From Psychroflexus salis (lineage in GTDB: Bacteria; Bacteroidota; Bacteroidia; Flavobacteriales; Flavobacteriaceae), in assembly GCF_014640175.1 (NCBI RefSeq), contig NZ_BMGL01000008.1, forward strand, positions 62,001 to 126,000: a stretch of 64,000 nucleotides of DNA. The letters run 5' to 3'. Below are positions 19,149-29,000 of this stretch, piece by piece (the stretch's first letter is position 1; every line of letters begins with the position of its first letter). Made by a program: the position numbers and the translations under genes. The notes beneath the pieces were generated by a model. That model saw only the letters and a program-made list of their open reading frames with translations, was not told the DNA's origin and did not search any database.

Positions 19149-19879
19149 TCTTCCTGTTTTTTTTGCAACTGATAAACACAAATTGAAATGAATAAAACTG
19201 TAAAACTTAAAAAATAAATAACATTTCTAGAGTCGATTACACCGCGACTTAAACTTTTATAATGAAAACTTAAGCTTAAATATTCTAATGCATAAACCGA
19301 TGAACCTAATAAGTCGATATGGCTTATTCCCGCTAAAGCATAGAAAGCTGTTAAACAAAAAACGACACCTAAAGTAAAAGATAAAATTAGATTTTTAGTA
19401 AAACTTGATGCTAGTAAAGTTAATGAAATATAGCTACTGCTTAATAACAAAAGACCCAAATAAGAACCAAAAATTGCTGAGTAATCTAAGCTCTCACCAT
19501 CGAAAATTAAATTATTTAAATACAAAATAAAAATTAAGCTAGGTAATAAGGCTATGCAAGTTATACAAAAAATCGCCCAAAATTTTCCCATCACCAAACT
19601 CAGCTTGCTAATAGGTTTGGTATATAACAACTCTAAAGTTCCTGATTTTTTTTCTTCCGAAAAACTTTTCATACCCACAGCAGGTATGATAAAAATAAAA
19701 ACCAGTGCAGAAAGTTCAAAAAACGGAACTAAATTAGCGTTACCAGTATTTAAAATAGAATAGTTAGAATCTACTACCCATAAAAACAAAATATTAATAA
19801 TCCAATACAAGCCTAGCACCAAGAAGCCAATATTATTGGCAAAAAAAGCATTGATTTCTTTTTTAAAAATGGCTTTCAT
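19145..19879 (-). CDS. gldF: Gliding-motility ABC transporter permease GldF
   Basis: The 244-residue protein has six hydrophobic segments and the ABC-2 permease signature VGMKSFSEEKKSGTLELLYTKPIS between helices 2 and 3. It starts MKAIFKKEINAFF, as usual for GldF. The ATPase partner GldA is not in the window and is normally encoded elsewhere. It starts 4 bp after the ABM gene stop and overlaps gldG by 4 bp, so translation of the pair is probably coupled. Confidence 0.93.
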   Translation of the reverse strand: MKAIFKKEINAFFANNIGFLVLGLYWIINILFLWVVDSNYSILNTGNANLVPFFELSALVFIFIIPAVGMKSFSEEKKSGTLELLYTKPISKLSLVMGKFWAIFCITCIALLPSLIFILYLNNLIFDGESLDYSAIFGSYLGLLLLSSSYISLTLLASSFTKNLILSFTLGVVFCLTAFYALAGISHIDLLGSSVYALEYLSLSFHYKSLSRGVIDSRNVIYFLSFTVLFISICVYQLQKKQEE

Positions 19880-19883
19880 AAAT

Positions 19884-20180
19884 TTATTTTAAGCTTACTA
19901 ATTTTTGAACACTCCAAGCTTCTGGCTTTGCATTAAATTTCACTTTAGTAGAAGACCAAATTTTTTGAAATAAGCTCGATTTTCTGTAATTTTCTAAGTT
20001 GGTTTCATTTTTCCAATACGAATACGTAAAAAAGACCGATTTATTACGTAAATCCTGGTAAAGTTCTAAAAACAAACAACCTTCAACATTTCGAATTTTA
20101 TCTTTATTCGCTTCAAATAAAACTTTAAAAGCTTCAATTTCATCTGGTTTAAATGTCATTTTTACTATTCTAACCAACAT
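19884..20180 (-). CDS. Antibiotic-biosynthesis-monooxygenase (ABM) domain protein
   Basis: This small ferredoxin-fold protein (98 residues) belongs to the ABM superfamily, whose members include quinol monooxygenases and heme-degrading enzymes. The start at 20180 (MLVRIVKMTF) overlaps the end of the upstream gene by 11 bp and is preferred over the longer 20213 start, which adds hydrophobic residues from the upstream coding sequence. The pattern EGCLFLELYQD and FTYSYWKNETNLENYRKSSLF is typical. The substrate is unknown. It sits between a SAM hydrolase-like gene and gldF. Confidence 0.75.
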   Translation of the reverse strand: MLVRIVKMTFKPDEIEAFKVLFEANKDKIRNVEGCLFLELYQDLRNKSVFFTYSYWKNETNLENYRKSSLFQKIWSSTKVKFNAKPEAWSVQKLVSLK

Positions 20181-21021
20181 AATTAGTTTCATTTTCAAAA
20201 TTAATAGAAACACTATCAGACAACTTTAAGCCAAATAAGCTAGCTGCACTACCAACGGTATGTGGATTACTTTTATATACGGCAAGTTCTAAATACCTAG
20301 CTGTATTAAATAGGGCTAGTTTTTTACCTTCTTCTTCGCGTTTTTCTTTTGGAAGTTTAAAATTGATGGCTTCGCTGTAGGTTTCGTATACTTTGCTCAT
20401 TTGAATATTTCTAGCTGAAATTACAAACTTTCTTCCTTTAGCAATTTCGGTAAATTTTTTCTTGGTAATATTTGTAACCACATTGCCATAATTATCGATA
20501 TAGATAATATGACCTATAATTTGGTTTTGCTTATCGTTTACAATGGGTTCTAAATTTTTAATTTGTTGAATTTCAGAAATAGATTTTCCAATTACTTCTA
20601 ATGTTCCGCCTCGACAAATATGAGCAGCAACTTTAACAAATACATCTAAAACAGGAAAATTAGTTTCAATACTATTATGTATGTTAATTTCAACAATTTT
20701 TGAAGGCTTAATTTCTGAAGCAATAAGCGATAAAATTCCGTTATTGGCACAAATAAAATAATGGCCATCTAATAAAATAGCTACATGTTTATTTTCTGGA
20801 GATAATTCTGCATCAACACCTACTAAATGAATGCTTCCTTTTGGGAAGTTATGGTAGGCATTCTTAATAATATAAGCTGCTTCTGTAATATGAAATGGAG
20901 ATACTTCGTGAGAAATATCTACTATGTTCAAGTTTTTTAATTCGCTAAACAAAGCTGCTTTTACGGCCGCAACAGAATGATCTTTGTAACCAAAATCTGT
21001 AGTTAAAGTAATTATGGACAT
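20170..21021 (-). CDS. SAM hydroxide adenosyltransferase (DUF62, chlorinase/fluorinase-like)
   Basis: Proteins of this family split S-adenosylmethionine into adenosine and methionine using water or, rarely, halide. The 283-residue protein begins with the family signature IITLTTDFGYKDHSVAAVK, followed by the IVDISHEVSPF motif and VGVDAELSPENK. The N-terminal domain carries the substrate Asp (TTDFG). Nothing points to a halogenase rather than the far more common hydrolase. It is first in the unit with ABM, gldF and gldG, and is divergent from phoH. Confidence 0.88.
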   Translation of the reverse strand: MSIITLTTDFGYKDHSVAAVKAALFSELKNLNIVDISHEVSPFHITEAAYIIKNAYHNFPKGSIHLVGVDAELSPENKHVAILLDGHYFICANNGILSLIASEIKPSKIVEINIHNSIETNFPVLDVFVKVAAHICRGGTLEVIGKSISEIQQIKNLEPIVNDKQNQIIGHIIYIDNYGNVVTNITKKKFTEIAKGRKFVISARNIQMSKVYETYSEAINFKLPKEKREEEGKKLALFNTARYLELAVYKSNPHTVGSAASLFGLKLSDSVSINFENETNYVG

Positions 21022-21064
21022 AAATGCTTAATAATTTAGTAAGATTTCCCGAAGATTATTTTCG

Positions 21065-21072
21065 TAAATTTG
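21065..21072 (+). promoter_or_regulatory. Promoter -7 element for phoH
   Basis: TAAATTTG is an exact TAnnTTTG match, 39 bp before the TTG start of phoH in the divergent spacer. Confidence 0.5.
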
Positions 21073-21111
21073 TAATGCGAATTTAATTATAATGTATAAA
21101 ACCTAAAGCTT

Positions 21112-22065
21112 TTGAACGAACTTATTATCGAACTTTCAGAAATTAGTCCACAAGACTTTTTCGGTAAAAACAACGAGCACATAGAACTTGTTAAAAAATA
21201 CTTCCCCAAATTAAAAATTGTTGCTCGTGGAAACAAAATAAAAGCTTTTGGTGATGAAGACTTATTGGAAGAATTCGATAAACGTTTTGAAATGATAACC
21301 AATCATTTTTCTAAATACAATTCTTTAGACGAAAATAGCATAGAGCGAATTTTAACCAGTGAAACCAAAAACGAATTACAAACATCTACAGCGGCTGAGC
21401 AAACTATTCTGCATGGAGTAGGAGGTAAAGTTATAAAAGCACAAACCCATAATCAACGTAGATTAGTAGATGCTGCGAGCAGAAACGATATGGTTTTTGC
21501 AGTTGGTCCGGCGGGTACAGGAAAAACTTACACGAGCGTAGCTTTAGCAGTTAGAGCTCTAAAAGAAAAGCAAGTAAAACGTATTATTTTAACTCGACCT
21601 GCAGTAGAAGCTGGCGAAAATTTAGGATTCTTACCTGGCGATCTAAAAGAAAAACTCGATCCGTATATGCAACCATTGTACGATGCATTACGCGATATGA
21701 TTCCCCACGAACGTCTAGAAACTTTTATTGAAAAAGGAATTATACAAATTGCACCAATGGCATTTATGCGTGGCCGAACTTTAGATAATGCTTATGTTAT
21801 TTTAGATGAAGCTCAAAATACATCGCATGCACAAATGAAAATGTTTTTAACACGAATGGGGAAACATGCCAAGTTTATTATTACTGGCGATCCAGGTCAA
21901 GTAGATTTACCTAGAAGAATTATTTCTGGTTTAAAGGAAGCGATTTTGGTATTGCAAAATGTAAAAGGAGTAGGCGTAATTTATTTAGACGAGAAAGATG
22001 TAATTCGCCACAAATTGGTGAAACGAATTATTGCAGCCTACAAAGCTATTGAAAATCAAGAATAA
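21112..22065 (+). CDS. PhoH-family ATPase
   Basis: PhoH proteins are ATPases of the RecA-like fold, linked to RNA handling and often near ybeY and era in other genomes. The 317-residue protein has an N-terminal KH-like part, Walker A VGPAGTGKTYTS, the RPAVEAGENLGFLPGDL motif, Walker B VILDEAQN, and the sensor ITGDPGQVDLP. The only in-frame start near the conserved N-terminus is TTG at 21112, since an in-frame stop lies 15 bp upstream. purC follows after 25 bp. Confidence 0.93.
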   Translation: MNELIIELSEISPQDFFGKNNEHIELVKKYFPKLKIVARGNKIKAFGDEDLLEEFDKRFEMITNHFSKYNSLDENSIERILTSETKNELQTSTAAEQTILHGVGGKVIKAQTHNQRRLVDAASRNDMVFAVGPAGTGKTYTSVALAVRALKEKQVKRIILTRPAVEAGENLGFLPGDLKEKLDPYMQPLYDALRDMIPHERLETFIEKGIIQIAPMAFMRGRTLDNAYVILDEAQNTSHAQMKMFLTRMGKHAKFIITGDPGQVDLPRRIISGLKEAILVLQNVKGVGVIYLDEKDVIRHKLVKRIIAAYKAIENQE

Positions 22066-22090
22066 TTATAAGTATAAATAAACTATCTTA

Positions 22091-23047
22091 ATGAAAAGTA
22101 ATACACTTACAAAAACAAATTTCAAGCTTAAAGATGTACAATCTATATATCACGGAAAAGTTAGAGAAGTATACGAATTAAAAAACAACCTTTTGGTTAT
22201 AGTAGCTACCGATCGTTTAAGTGCTTTCGATGTGGTTTTGCCCCAAGGCATTCCGTTTAAAGGACAATTACTTAATCAATTAGCTTTACATATGCTAGAA
22301 GCTACTGCAGATGTTGTTCCCAATTGGTTAATGTCAAGCCCAGATCCAAATGTAAGTATGGGTAAAAAATGCACACCTTTTAAAGTTGAAATGGTAATTC
22401 GTGGTTACTTGGCAGGACATGCTTACCGAGAATATAAAGCTGGTAAACGAATTTTATGTGGTGTAGAATTACCCGAAGGTTTAAAAGAAAACGATGCTTT
22501 TCCAAAACCCATTATTACTCCAACTACTAAGGCAGATATGGGAAATCACGATGAAGATATTTCAAAGGAAGCTATTTTAGAAAATCGTATAGTTAGTGAA
22601 GAAGATTACAAAATTTTAGAAGATTATACCTGTAAGTTGTTTCAACGCGGTACCGAAATTGCCAATCAACAAGGTTTAATTTTAGTAGATACAAAATATG
22701 AATTTGGTAAAACAGCTGATGGTGAAATTGTAGTTATCGATGAAATCCATACTCCAGATTCTTCACGTTATTTTTATTTAGATGGATATCAAGAACGCCA
22801 AGATAAAGGAGAAAAGCAAAAACAACTTTCTAAAGAATTTGTTCGCGAATGGTTAATTGAAAATGGTTTTCAGGGTAAGGAAGGTCAAAAAGTACCTAAT
22901 TTACCAGCAGAATTTATTGAATTGGTAACTCAACGCTATATTGAATTGTATGAGAAAATTACAGGAAAAGAATTTGTAAAAGCCGATACCTTAACTATCC
23001 ATCAACGAATACAGGATAATTTAGATGCTAATTTTAAAAGTCAGTAA
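22091..23047 (+). CDS. purC: Phosphoribosylaminoimidazole-succinocarboxamide synthase (SAICAR synthase)
   Basis: PurC joins CAIR and aspartate with ATP in purine synthesis. The 318-residue protein is of the longer type. It shows [12 protein letters not shown] at the N-terminus, the nucleotide-binding [21 protein letters not shown] and the later VDTKYEFGK and [13 protein letters not shown] motifs. It lies 25 bp after phoH, so it may be cotranscribed. purL, another gene of the pathway, is 5 kb away on the other strand. Confidence 0.96.
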   Translation: MKSNTLTKTNFKLKDVQSIYHGKVREVYELKNNLLVIVATDRLSAFDVVLPQGIPFKGQLLNQLALHMLEATADVVPNWLMSSPDPNVSMGKKCTPFKVEMVIRGYLAGHAYREYKAGKRILCGVELPEGLKENDAFPKPIITPTTKADMGNHDEDISKEAILENRIVSEEDYKILEDYTCKLFQRGTEIANQQGLILVDTKYEFGKTADGEIVVIDEIHTPDSSRYFYLDGYQERQDKGEKQKQLSKEFVREWLIENGFQGKEGQKVPNLPAEFIELVTQRYIELYEKITGKEFVKADTLTIHQRIQDNLDANFKSQ

Positions 23048-23084
23048 TTCAGAAAGAAGTTGGGAATTAAATAGAAATAAAAAA

Positions 23085-23181
23085 AGGCAAGCGACCTACA
23101 TCACACCGCTACGACTATCTACCCTTGCTGCGTTCCCGCCCTGGGGGATTCAACAGGAGCTGGTTGTGTAGGACTTGCCAG
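23085..23181 (-). ncRNA. ffs: Signal recognition particle RNA (4.5S-type)
   Basis: The minus strand begins GGCAAGTCC and ends with a matching GCTTGCC followed by a T-run, giving a long hairpin of about 97 nt. The apical part reads CCAGGGCGGGAACGCAGCAA, which has the GGAA tetraloop and the symmetric internal loop bases that bind Ffh. No Alu domain is present, as in most Gram-negative SRP RNAs. A complete consensus promoter precedes it. The 3' end faces purC, 37 bp away. The exact ends are inferred from the pairing. Confidence 0.93.
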
Positions 23182-23184
23182 GTG

Positions 23185-23214
23185 CAAATATACAATCTTT
23201 AATATGCTTTACAA
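23185..23214 (-). promoter_or_regulatory. Consensus promoter of the SRP RNA gene
   Basis: On the minus strand, TTG (23214-23212) is followed by exactly 19 bp and then TATATTTG (23192-23185). This is the full Bacteroidota sigma consensus TTG-N19-TAnnTTTG. Transcription should start about 4-6 bp later, at the first base pairs of the RNA. Confidence 0.8.
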
Positions 23215-23267
23215 GATTTTTTTAGCTTTAAATTCATAATTTAGCCACTCCTAATAATAAAAATTTT

Positions 23268-24320
23268 ATGCGTTTTCTTAAACACTTGTTTTTCATTTTT
23301 TTAGCTTTTAATCTTCTTTCATGTGAAGATGATTTGGCCAAACAAATTCAATTAAAATTTCCAGATAACCAAACTAAAGTACAAATTGGAAGTAAATTAA
23401 ATGCTACGTTGTTTATTCCAAAAGAAGGAACTATTTCTGGTGAAATTACACTTCAAGGCCAAAAATTTCCAATAAATAATACCCGTATTGAAATTCCTAT
23501 TTCAACAAATTTATTACTAGGTAAGCATCAATTAAAGCTTGATTTTAAGTTCAATAAAGAAGAATTTAGACTTCAAAAAGAAATTGAAATCATTAATAAT
23601 CAACCACCAAAATTAATGGGATATTCCATTGTTAATACTTATCCACACAATGCGAAAGCTTACACACAAGGTTTAGAGTTTGTTGGCGATACACTTTACG
23701 AAGGGACAGGGCAGTATAAACAGTCGAGTCTAAGAAAAGTAGATTATAAAACAGGTAAAGTGCTTCAAAAAATAAATTTACCAGATCGTGTTTTTGGTGA
23801 AGGAGTAAGTATTTTGAATGGCAAAATTTATCAATTAACATGGCGTTCGGGCTACGGTTTTATTTACGATTTAACAACTTTTGAAGAATTAGACAAATTT
23901 GCCTTTAACAATAGTGCAGAAGGTTGGGGTTTGTGTAATGATGGCGAACGCTTTTATAAAAGTGATGGTACCGACAAAATCTGGATATTAGAGCCAGAAA
24001 CCATGAAAGAATTGAGTTACATCCAGCCAACCACAGATAATGGGACTAATAAACAATTAAATGAATTGGAATGGGTAAATGGTAAAATTTACGCCAACAC
24101 CTACCAACGGGACGGTGTAGCTATTATTAATCCTAAGAATGGAGCTATAGATGCTGTAATTGATTTCCGTGGACTTCGAGATTTAATAAATAAACCAGCA
24201 GATTTTGATCCGCAAAACCATGTTTTAAATGGAATAGCAGTTCATCCTGAAACAGGGAATTTGTTTGTAACAGGAAAAAATTGGGATAAACTTTTTGAAG
24301 TAGAAATTTACGAAAAATAA
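23268..24320 (+). CDS. Glutaminyl-peptide cyclotransferase-like lipoprotein
   Basis: The plant-type glutamine cyclotransferase family forms N-terminal pyroglutamate on proteins. The 350-residue protein has a lipoprotein signal with lipobox NLLSC (Cys19). A short beta-sandwich part (about 30-115) comes first, then a beta-propeller (about 120-350) with the family motifs HNAKAYTQGLEF, EGWGL and LNELEWVNGKIYAN. It is thus anchored at the envelope. In Bacteroidota, signal-peptidase cleavage often leaves N-terminal Gln, which such enzymes cyclise. The next gene, a lipoprotein, follows after about 70 bp. Confidence 0.88.
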   Translation: MRFLKHLFFIFLAFNLLSCEDDLAKQIQLKFPDNQTKVQIGSKLNATLFIPKEGTISGEITLQGQKFPINNTRIEIPISTNLLLGKHQLKLDFKFNKEEFRLQKEIEIINNQPPKLMGYSIVNTYPHNAKAYTQGLEFVGDTLYEGTGQYKQSSLRKVDYKTGKVLQKINLPDRVFGEGVSILNGKIYQLTWRSGYGFIYDLTTFEELDKFAFNNSAEGWGLCNDGERFYKSDGTDKIWILEPETMKELSYIQPTTDNGTNKQLNELEWVNGKIYANTYQRDGVAIINPKNGAIDAVIDFRGLRDLINKPADFDPQNHVLNGIAVHPETGNLFVTGKNWDKLFEVEIYEK

Positions 24321-24390
24321 TTTACTGCCAAATCCGTTTATGTAATATTCATTTCTCATGAAACTTAATTGCTTCTCAAAATTCAACCTA

Positions 24391-25971
24391 ATGAAAAACC
24401 AATTTGTATCTCCTATTTTTAAGCATATTTGTTTAGGAATCCTTCTAGTAGTTATTATTTTAACTTCGGCATGTAGAGACGATTTTGAAACATCGCCAAG
24501 TTTTGGTGAATTAGAATTTTCCACAGATACCTTATTTTTAGACACGGTTTTTAGCAATACATCTTCTAGTACCTATCAGTTTAAGGTGTATAACCGAAGC
24601 AATAAAGACATTAATATTCCATCGATTGGTTTAGGTGAAAAAGAAAATTCTAATTACCGACTTAATGTAGACGGAATACCAGGAAAAACCTTTGAAAATA
24701 TTGAGCTCTTAGCAAAAGACAGTTTATTTGTTTTTGTTGAAATTACAGCCGATATTGATCAATTAAGTAATCAAGCTTTACAATTTACCTACGAAGATGT
24801 TATTGAATTCGATTCAGGAACAAACCAACAAGAAGTTCGACTAATTACTTTAATTCAGGATGCAGTATTTTTATTTCCCCAACGTTTTGATAATGGAATG
24901 ACAGAAACACTTTCGTTAGGCTTAAATGAAGAAGGCGAAGAAATATTAATTGAAGGTTTTTTCTTAGACGATGAATATTTAAATTTCACCAATGAAAAAC
25001 CTTACGTTATTTATGGCTTTGCTGGAGTACCGAGTGGAAAAACATTAACTGTCGAAGCTGGTGCACGCATTCATTTTCATGCCAATAGCGGAATTATTAT
25101 TGCCAACGGCGGTAGCCTTCAAGCAAATGGTGAGCTTAGTCAGGATACCGAATTGCTAGAAAATGAAATTATTTTTCAAGGTGATCGATTAGAACCGGGT
25201 TTTAGTGAAATTCCTGGTCAATGGGCAACCATTTGGCTTACCCAAGGAAGTACGAACCATATTTTTAACCACACCACTATAAAAAATGGAACCGTGGGAA
25301 TTTTAATGGACAGCAACGATGGCACAAATAATCCCACACTTCAACTAAAAAACACCCAAATTTATAATCATACCAACGTAGGTTTATTGGCAAGAACAGG
25401 ATTTGTTGAAGCCGAAAACACTATATTTAACAATGCGGGTCAGGCAGCAGTAAATTTATCTTTAGGCGGGAAATATAATTTTAAACATTGTACCATAGCT
25501 AATTACTGGCGAAATTCGTTTCGTCAATTCCCTGCTTTGTTAATTGAAAATAATTTAGTTACACAAGAAGAAGTTTTTGTTGCCGATTTAGAAGAAGCAA
25601 CATTCAGCAACTGTATTATCTACGGTTCAGAGCGTATTGAAGTTTTATTAAATGCGTTAGAAGAAGCGGATTTTAATTATAAATTCGAAAATTGTTTAAT
25701 TCGTTTTAACGATATCAATAACCAATATGTCGATAATGCACTCTACGATTTCGAAAATGAAACTATTTTTTCTGAAAATGTCTTCAACGAAGCTCCTGAC
25801 TTTTTAAACACCAATGAAAATAAATTACAAATCGGTTTAGAATCTGCAGCAATTAACCTTGGCAATCTATCTACTGCCCAAGAAGTTCCATTAGATATAA
25901 TCGAAACAAATCGAACAAGTAATCCAGATGCTGGTGCCTACCAAGCCATTGAGTTTGAAGAAGAAGATTAG
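24391..25971 (+). CDS. Beta-helix lipoprotein of unknown function
   Basis: 526 residues from the chosen ATG at 24391, which puts the hydrophobic segment and lipobox LTSAC (Cys28) in the normal place; an ATG 33 bp upstream would add a needless extension. After an N-terminal beta-sandwich-like part (about 40-150) the protein is a right-handed beta-helix-like solenoid (about 200-480), with GKTLTVEAGARIHFHANSG and NHTTIKNGTVGILMDSN. No active-site pattern was recognised. It follows the cyclotransferase gene and may share its transcript. Confidence 0.7.
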   Translation: MKNQFVSPIFKHICLGILLVVIILTSACRDDFETSPSFGELEFSTDTLFLDTVFSNTSSSTYQFKVYNRSNKDINIPSIGLGEKENSNYRLNVDGIPGKTFENIELLAKDSLFVFVEITADIDQLSNQALQFTYEDVIEFDSGTNQQEVRLITLIQDAVFLFPQRFDNGMTETLSLGLNEEGEEILIEGFFLDDEYLNFTNEKPYVIYGFAGVPSGKTLTVEAGARIHFHANSGIIIANGGSLQANGELSQDTELLENEIIFQGDRLEPGFSEIPGQWATIWLTQGSTNHIFNHTTIKNGTVGILMDSNDGTNNPTLQLKNTQIYNHTNVGLLARTGFVEAENTIFNNAGQAAVNLSLGGKYNFKHCTIANYWRNSFRQFPALLIENNLVTQEEVFVADLEEATFSNCIIYGSERIEVLLNALEEADFNYKFENCLIRFNDINNQYVDNALYDFENETIFSENVFNEAPDFLNTNENKLQIGLESAAINLGNLSTAQEVPLDIIETNRTSNPDAGAYQAIEFEEED

Positions 25972-26004
25972 TTTTAGCTTCAAGATTTATTGAAATTAAA
26001 TCTC

Positions 26005-26012
26005 TATTTTTG
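26005..26012 (+). promoter_or_regulatory. Promoter -7 element for the VCBS/T9SS gene
   Basis: TATTTTTG is an exact TAnnTTTG match, 26 bp before the ATG at 26039. Confidence 0.45.
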
Positions 26013-26038
26013 ACTTAATTTTCCCTTTAAACTTAATT

Positions 26039-29000
26039 ATGAAATTTAAAATTTTTCAGCTGTGCTTATTCTTGGTAATGAGCATCAGCTACAGTCAGAT
26101 TGGTTTTCAACAAAATGTTGTAATCGATGAAAGTTTTGGAGTAGTCAATCCAAGCTCAATCGTAGCTGCAGATATAGATGGAGACGGATTAGAAGATGTA
26201 ATTGTTTCTGGAATAAACGAAGTAGCATGGTTTAAAAACTTAAATAATAATGGTAGTTTTAGTAAAACAAATACTATTTACAACGGCTTTGACAACCCAA
26301 GAAACTTACAAGTTGCTGATATAGATGATGACAATGATTTAGATATTTTTTTATATCTAGATACTAATCAAGGAAAAGCATTAGTTTGGTTAGAAAATAC
26401 AGATGGTTTAGGGAACTTTGCAGACACTCAAACGCTAGTAATAAATGACTGGACTTCGCCCATAGGTTATCAAATTATTGATGTAGATGCAGATGGCGAT
26501 TTAGATATTGCCTTTGGTTATAGTGGTTTTATTGGTTGGCTAGAAAATGATAATTTAACTTTTACAGCCAATGTGCTTTTAGGAAGTCCAAATACAGCTG
26601 CCAATAATTATCAAGGATTTACTACAACAGATGTAAATGGAGATAATCTTAAAGACTTTGTAGTAGATGTGGGGTACGATTTACGCGTTTACGATTTTCA
26701 AAATGATGGAAGTTTAGGTTTCTTAGGAACCATTGGAACTTTTGCACAAGGTTATTTTGTAACTTCAGCAGATATAGATAATGATGGCGACAACGATATT
26801 ATTAGAATATTTGAAAATGGCGGCAACGATCGGAAAATAAGATTATACGAAAATTTAGACGGCTTAGGTAATTTTGCTAGTGTACAGACAATTGTTTCAT
26901 TAGAAAATTTACCTTCAACAAGTAATAGCGATACTAAATCATTAATTTTAAAAGATATTAATGCTGATGATTTGTTGGATATTGTTTTACATGAATCTAG
27001 AACTAAAAAACTCTCAACTTACATTAATCAAGGCAATAATACTTTTAGCGATGAAACAGTTGTTGCTGATAACTTTGTTAATCTTAACAGTATTCATGTA
27101 AGTGATATAAATGGAGATCAAAAAATAGATATTTTAACCACATCCCGCGATGACAGTCAAGTTTCATGGTTTCAAAACCTGGATGATTTAGGTAATTTTA
27201 GTAGTGAAAATAAAATAACGAATTATGCTTATTTTATTAATCATGTAGATGCTGGAGATTTAGATGGAGACGGAGATATGGATATTGTTTCTTCTTCTCA
27301 TGCTGATCATAAATTAGCTTGGTATCCTAATGTTAATGGATTAGGAGATTTTTCTCAGCCACAACAACTAATTTCAAACGAGTTTCCTGCACCTAGAAAT
27401 GCTTTTATTGTAGATATGAACGGTGATTCATTTAATGATATTTTATTTTTTTCTTACTTAGATGATAACCCTGATGAATATAAAATTTTGTGGTTAGAAA
27501 ATGATGGTAATGGTAATTTTATTCAGGAACATATTGTAGATAATATTGAAGAACAAATTCTTCAAATTCAATATGTAGATATTGATAACGATGGCGATTT
27601 TGATATTGTTAGTGCAGAAGATGATAGTGTATTAAAGTTGTATAAAAATGATGGAGACGGAACATTTTCTGCATCAATTACCTTTTCAGAACCTGGGTTT
27701 TATTATCCGCTAAGTCTTCAAGTTGGAGATGTAGATAATGATAATGATATGGATGTTTTAGCAGCTTATAACAATAATGAAATTGTTTGGTATGAAAATT
27801 TAGATGGACAAGGAGATTTGACTTCAAAAAACGTCATTACACCACAAATGAGTTATCCAAGTTCAATTTATTTAGTAGATATTAACCAAAATAGCTTTAA
27901 GGATTTAATTTTTGCTAATAAATTTAGCGATGAAGTTGGCTATTTCTTGAATACTGACGGTTTAGGGAACTTCGGTGAAAAGCAAATCATATCTTCATCG
28001 GTAGATAATCCATCAACTATTTATGCCTTAGATGTTGATGGCGATGGAGACCAAGATATTATTACCAACACAGAATCTAATTCTAAATTAGTATGGTTTC
28101 AAAATGATGGTGCAGCTAATTTTAGTTCACCTATAGAAATTACAGTTATGGCAGAGCGAATTAATCACATCACTTCAGCAGACTTTAATGCAGACGGTAA
28201 ACTAGATTTGTTAACATCTTCTTACGATGATGATCAAATTGCTTGGTATGGAAATTTAGGAACTTTTACCAATACTATCTCTGGCTTGGTTAGACTAGAC
28301 GCCAATGCAGATGGATGTAATGAAAATGATACTGGTGTTTCTAATTTGCTAATAACCAAAGAAAATGGCGAAAATACTTTTGCTACATTTACAGATGAAA
28401 ATGGTGCTTATAGTTTTACTGCAAATCAAGCGGTTTTTAATACTAGTATTTCATCGGCCTTACCCAATTATTATGAAAGCACTCCATTTTTATATACTCA
28501 TGATTTTACAAATGGTAGTTTTATAAATGCCGATGCAAATTTTTGTATTGAAGCTAATCAAACTATAAATGATTTATATGTAGTTATTTATCCTGATCTT
28601 GACGACCCAAGACCAGGCTTCGATACCAGTTATAAAATTATTTATTCTAATACAGGAACAACTCTACAAAGTGGGGAGATTGCATTTGAATTTGATGCAT
28701 CTAAAATTCAGTTTTTAGATGCAAGTGAATCGGTAGTAAACCAAACTATTAACAACTTAACTTTCAGTTTTAGTGATTTAATTCCTTTTGAAACGAGAAT
28801 CATCGATTTAAATTTTAATGTTTTTCCGCCACCAACAACCAATATCGATGAAATTTTAGTTTCAACAGCTTCAATTAGTCCATCTACGGGAGATGAAACT
28901 GAACAAGATAATACCTATGAATTACAACAAACAGTTATTGGTTCGTATGATCCTAACGATATTCAAATTTTAGAAGGAGAAGAAGTGCATATTGATAATG

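Noticed and set aside
20170-21021. Fluorinase or chlorinase for halogenated metabolites
   Set aside because: Motifs match the common SAM hydroxide adenosyltransferase family, and no halometabolite genes are nearby.
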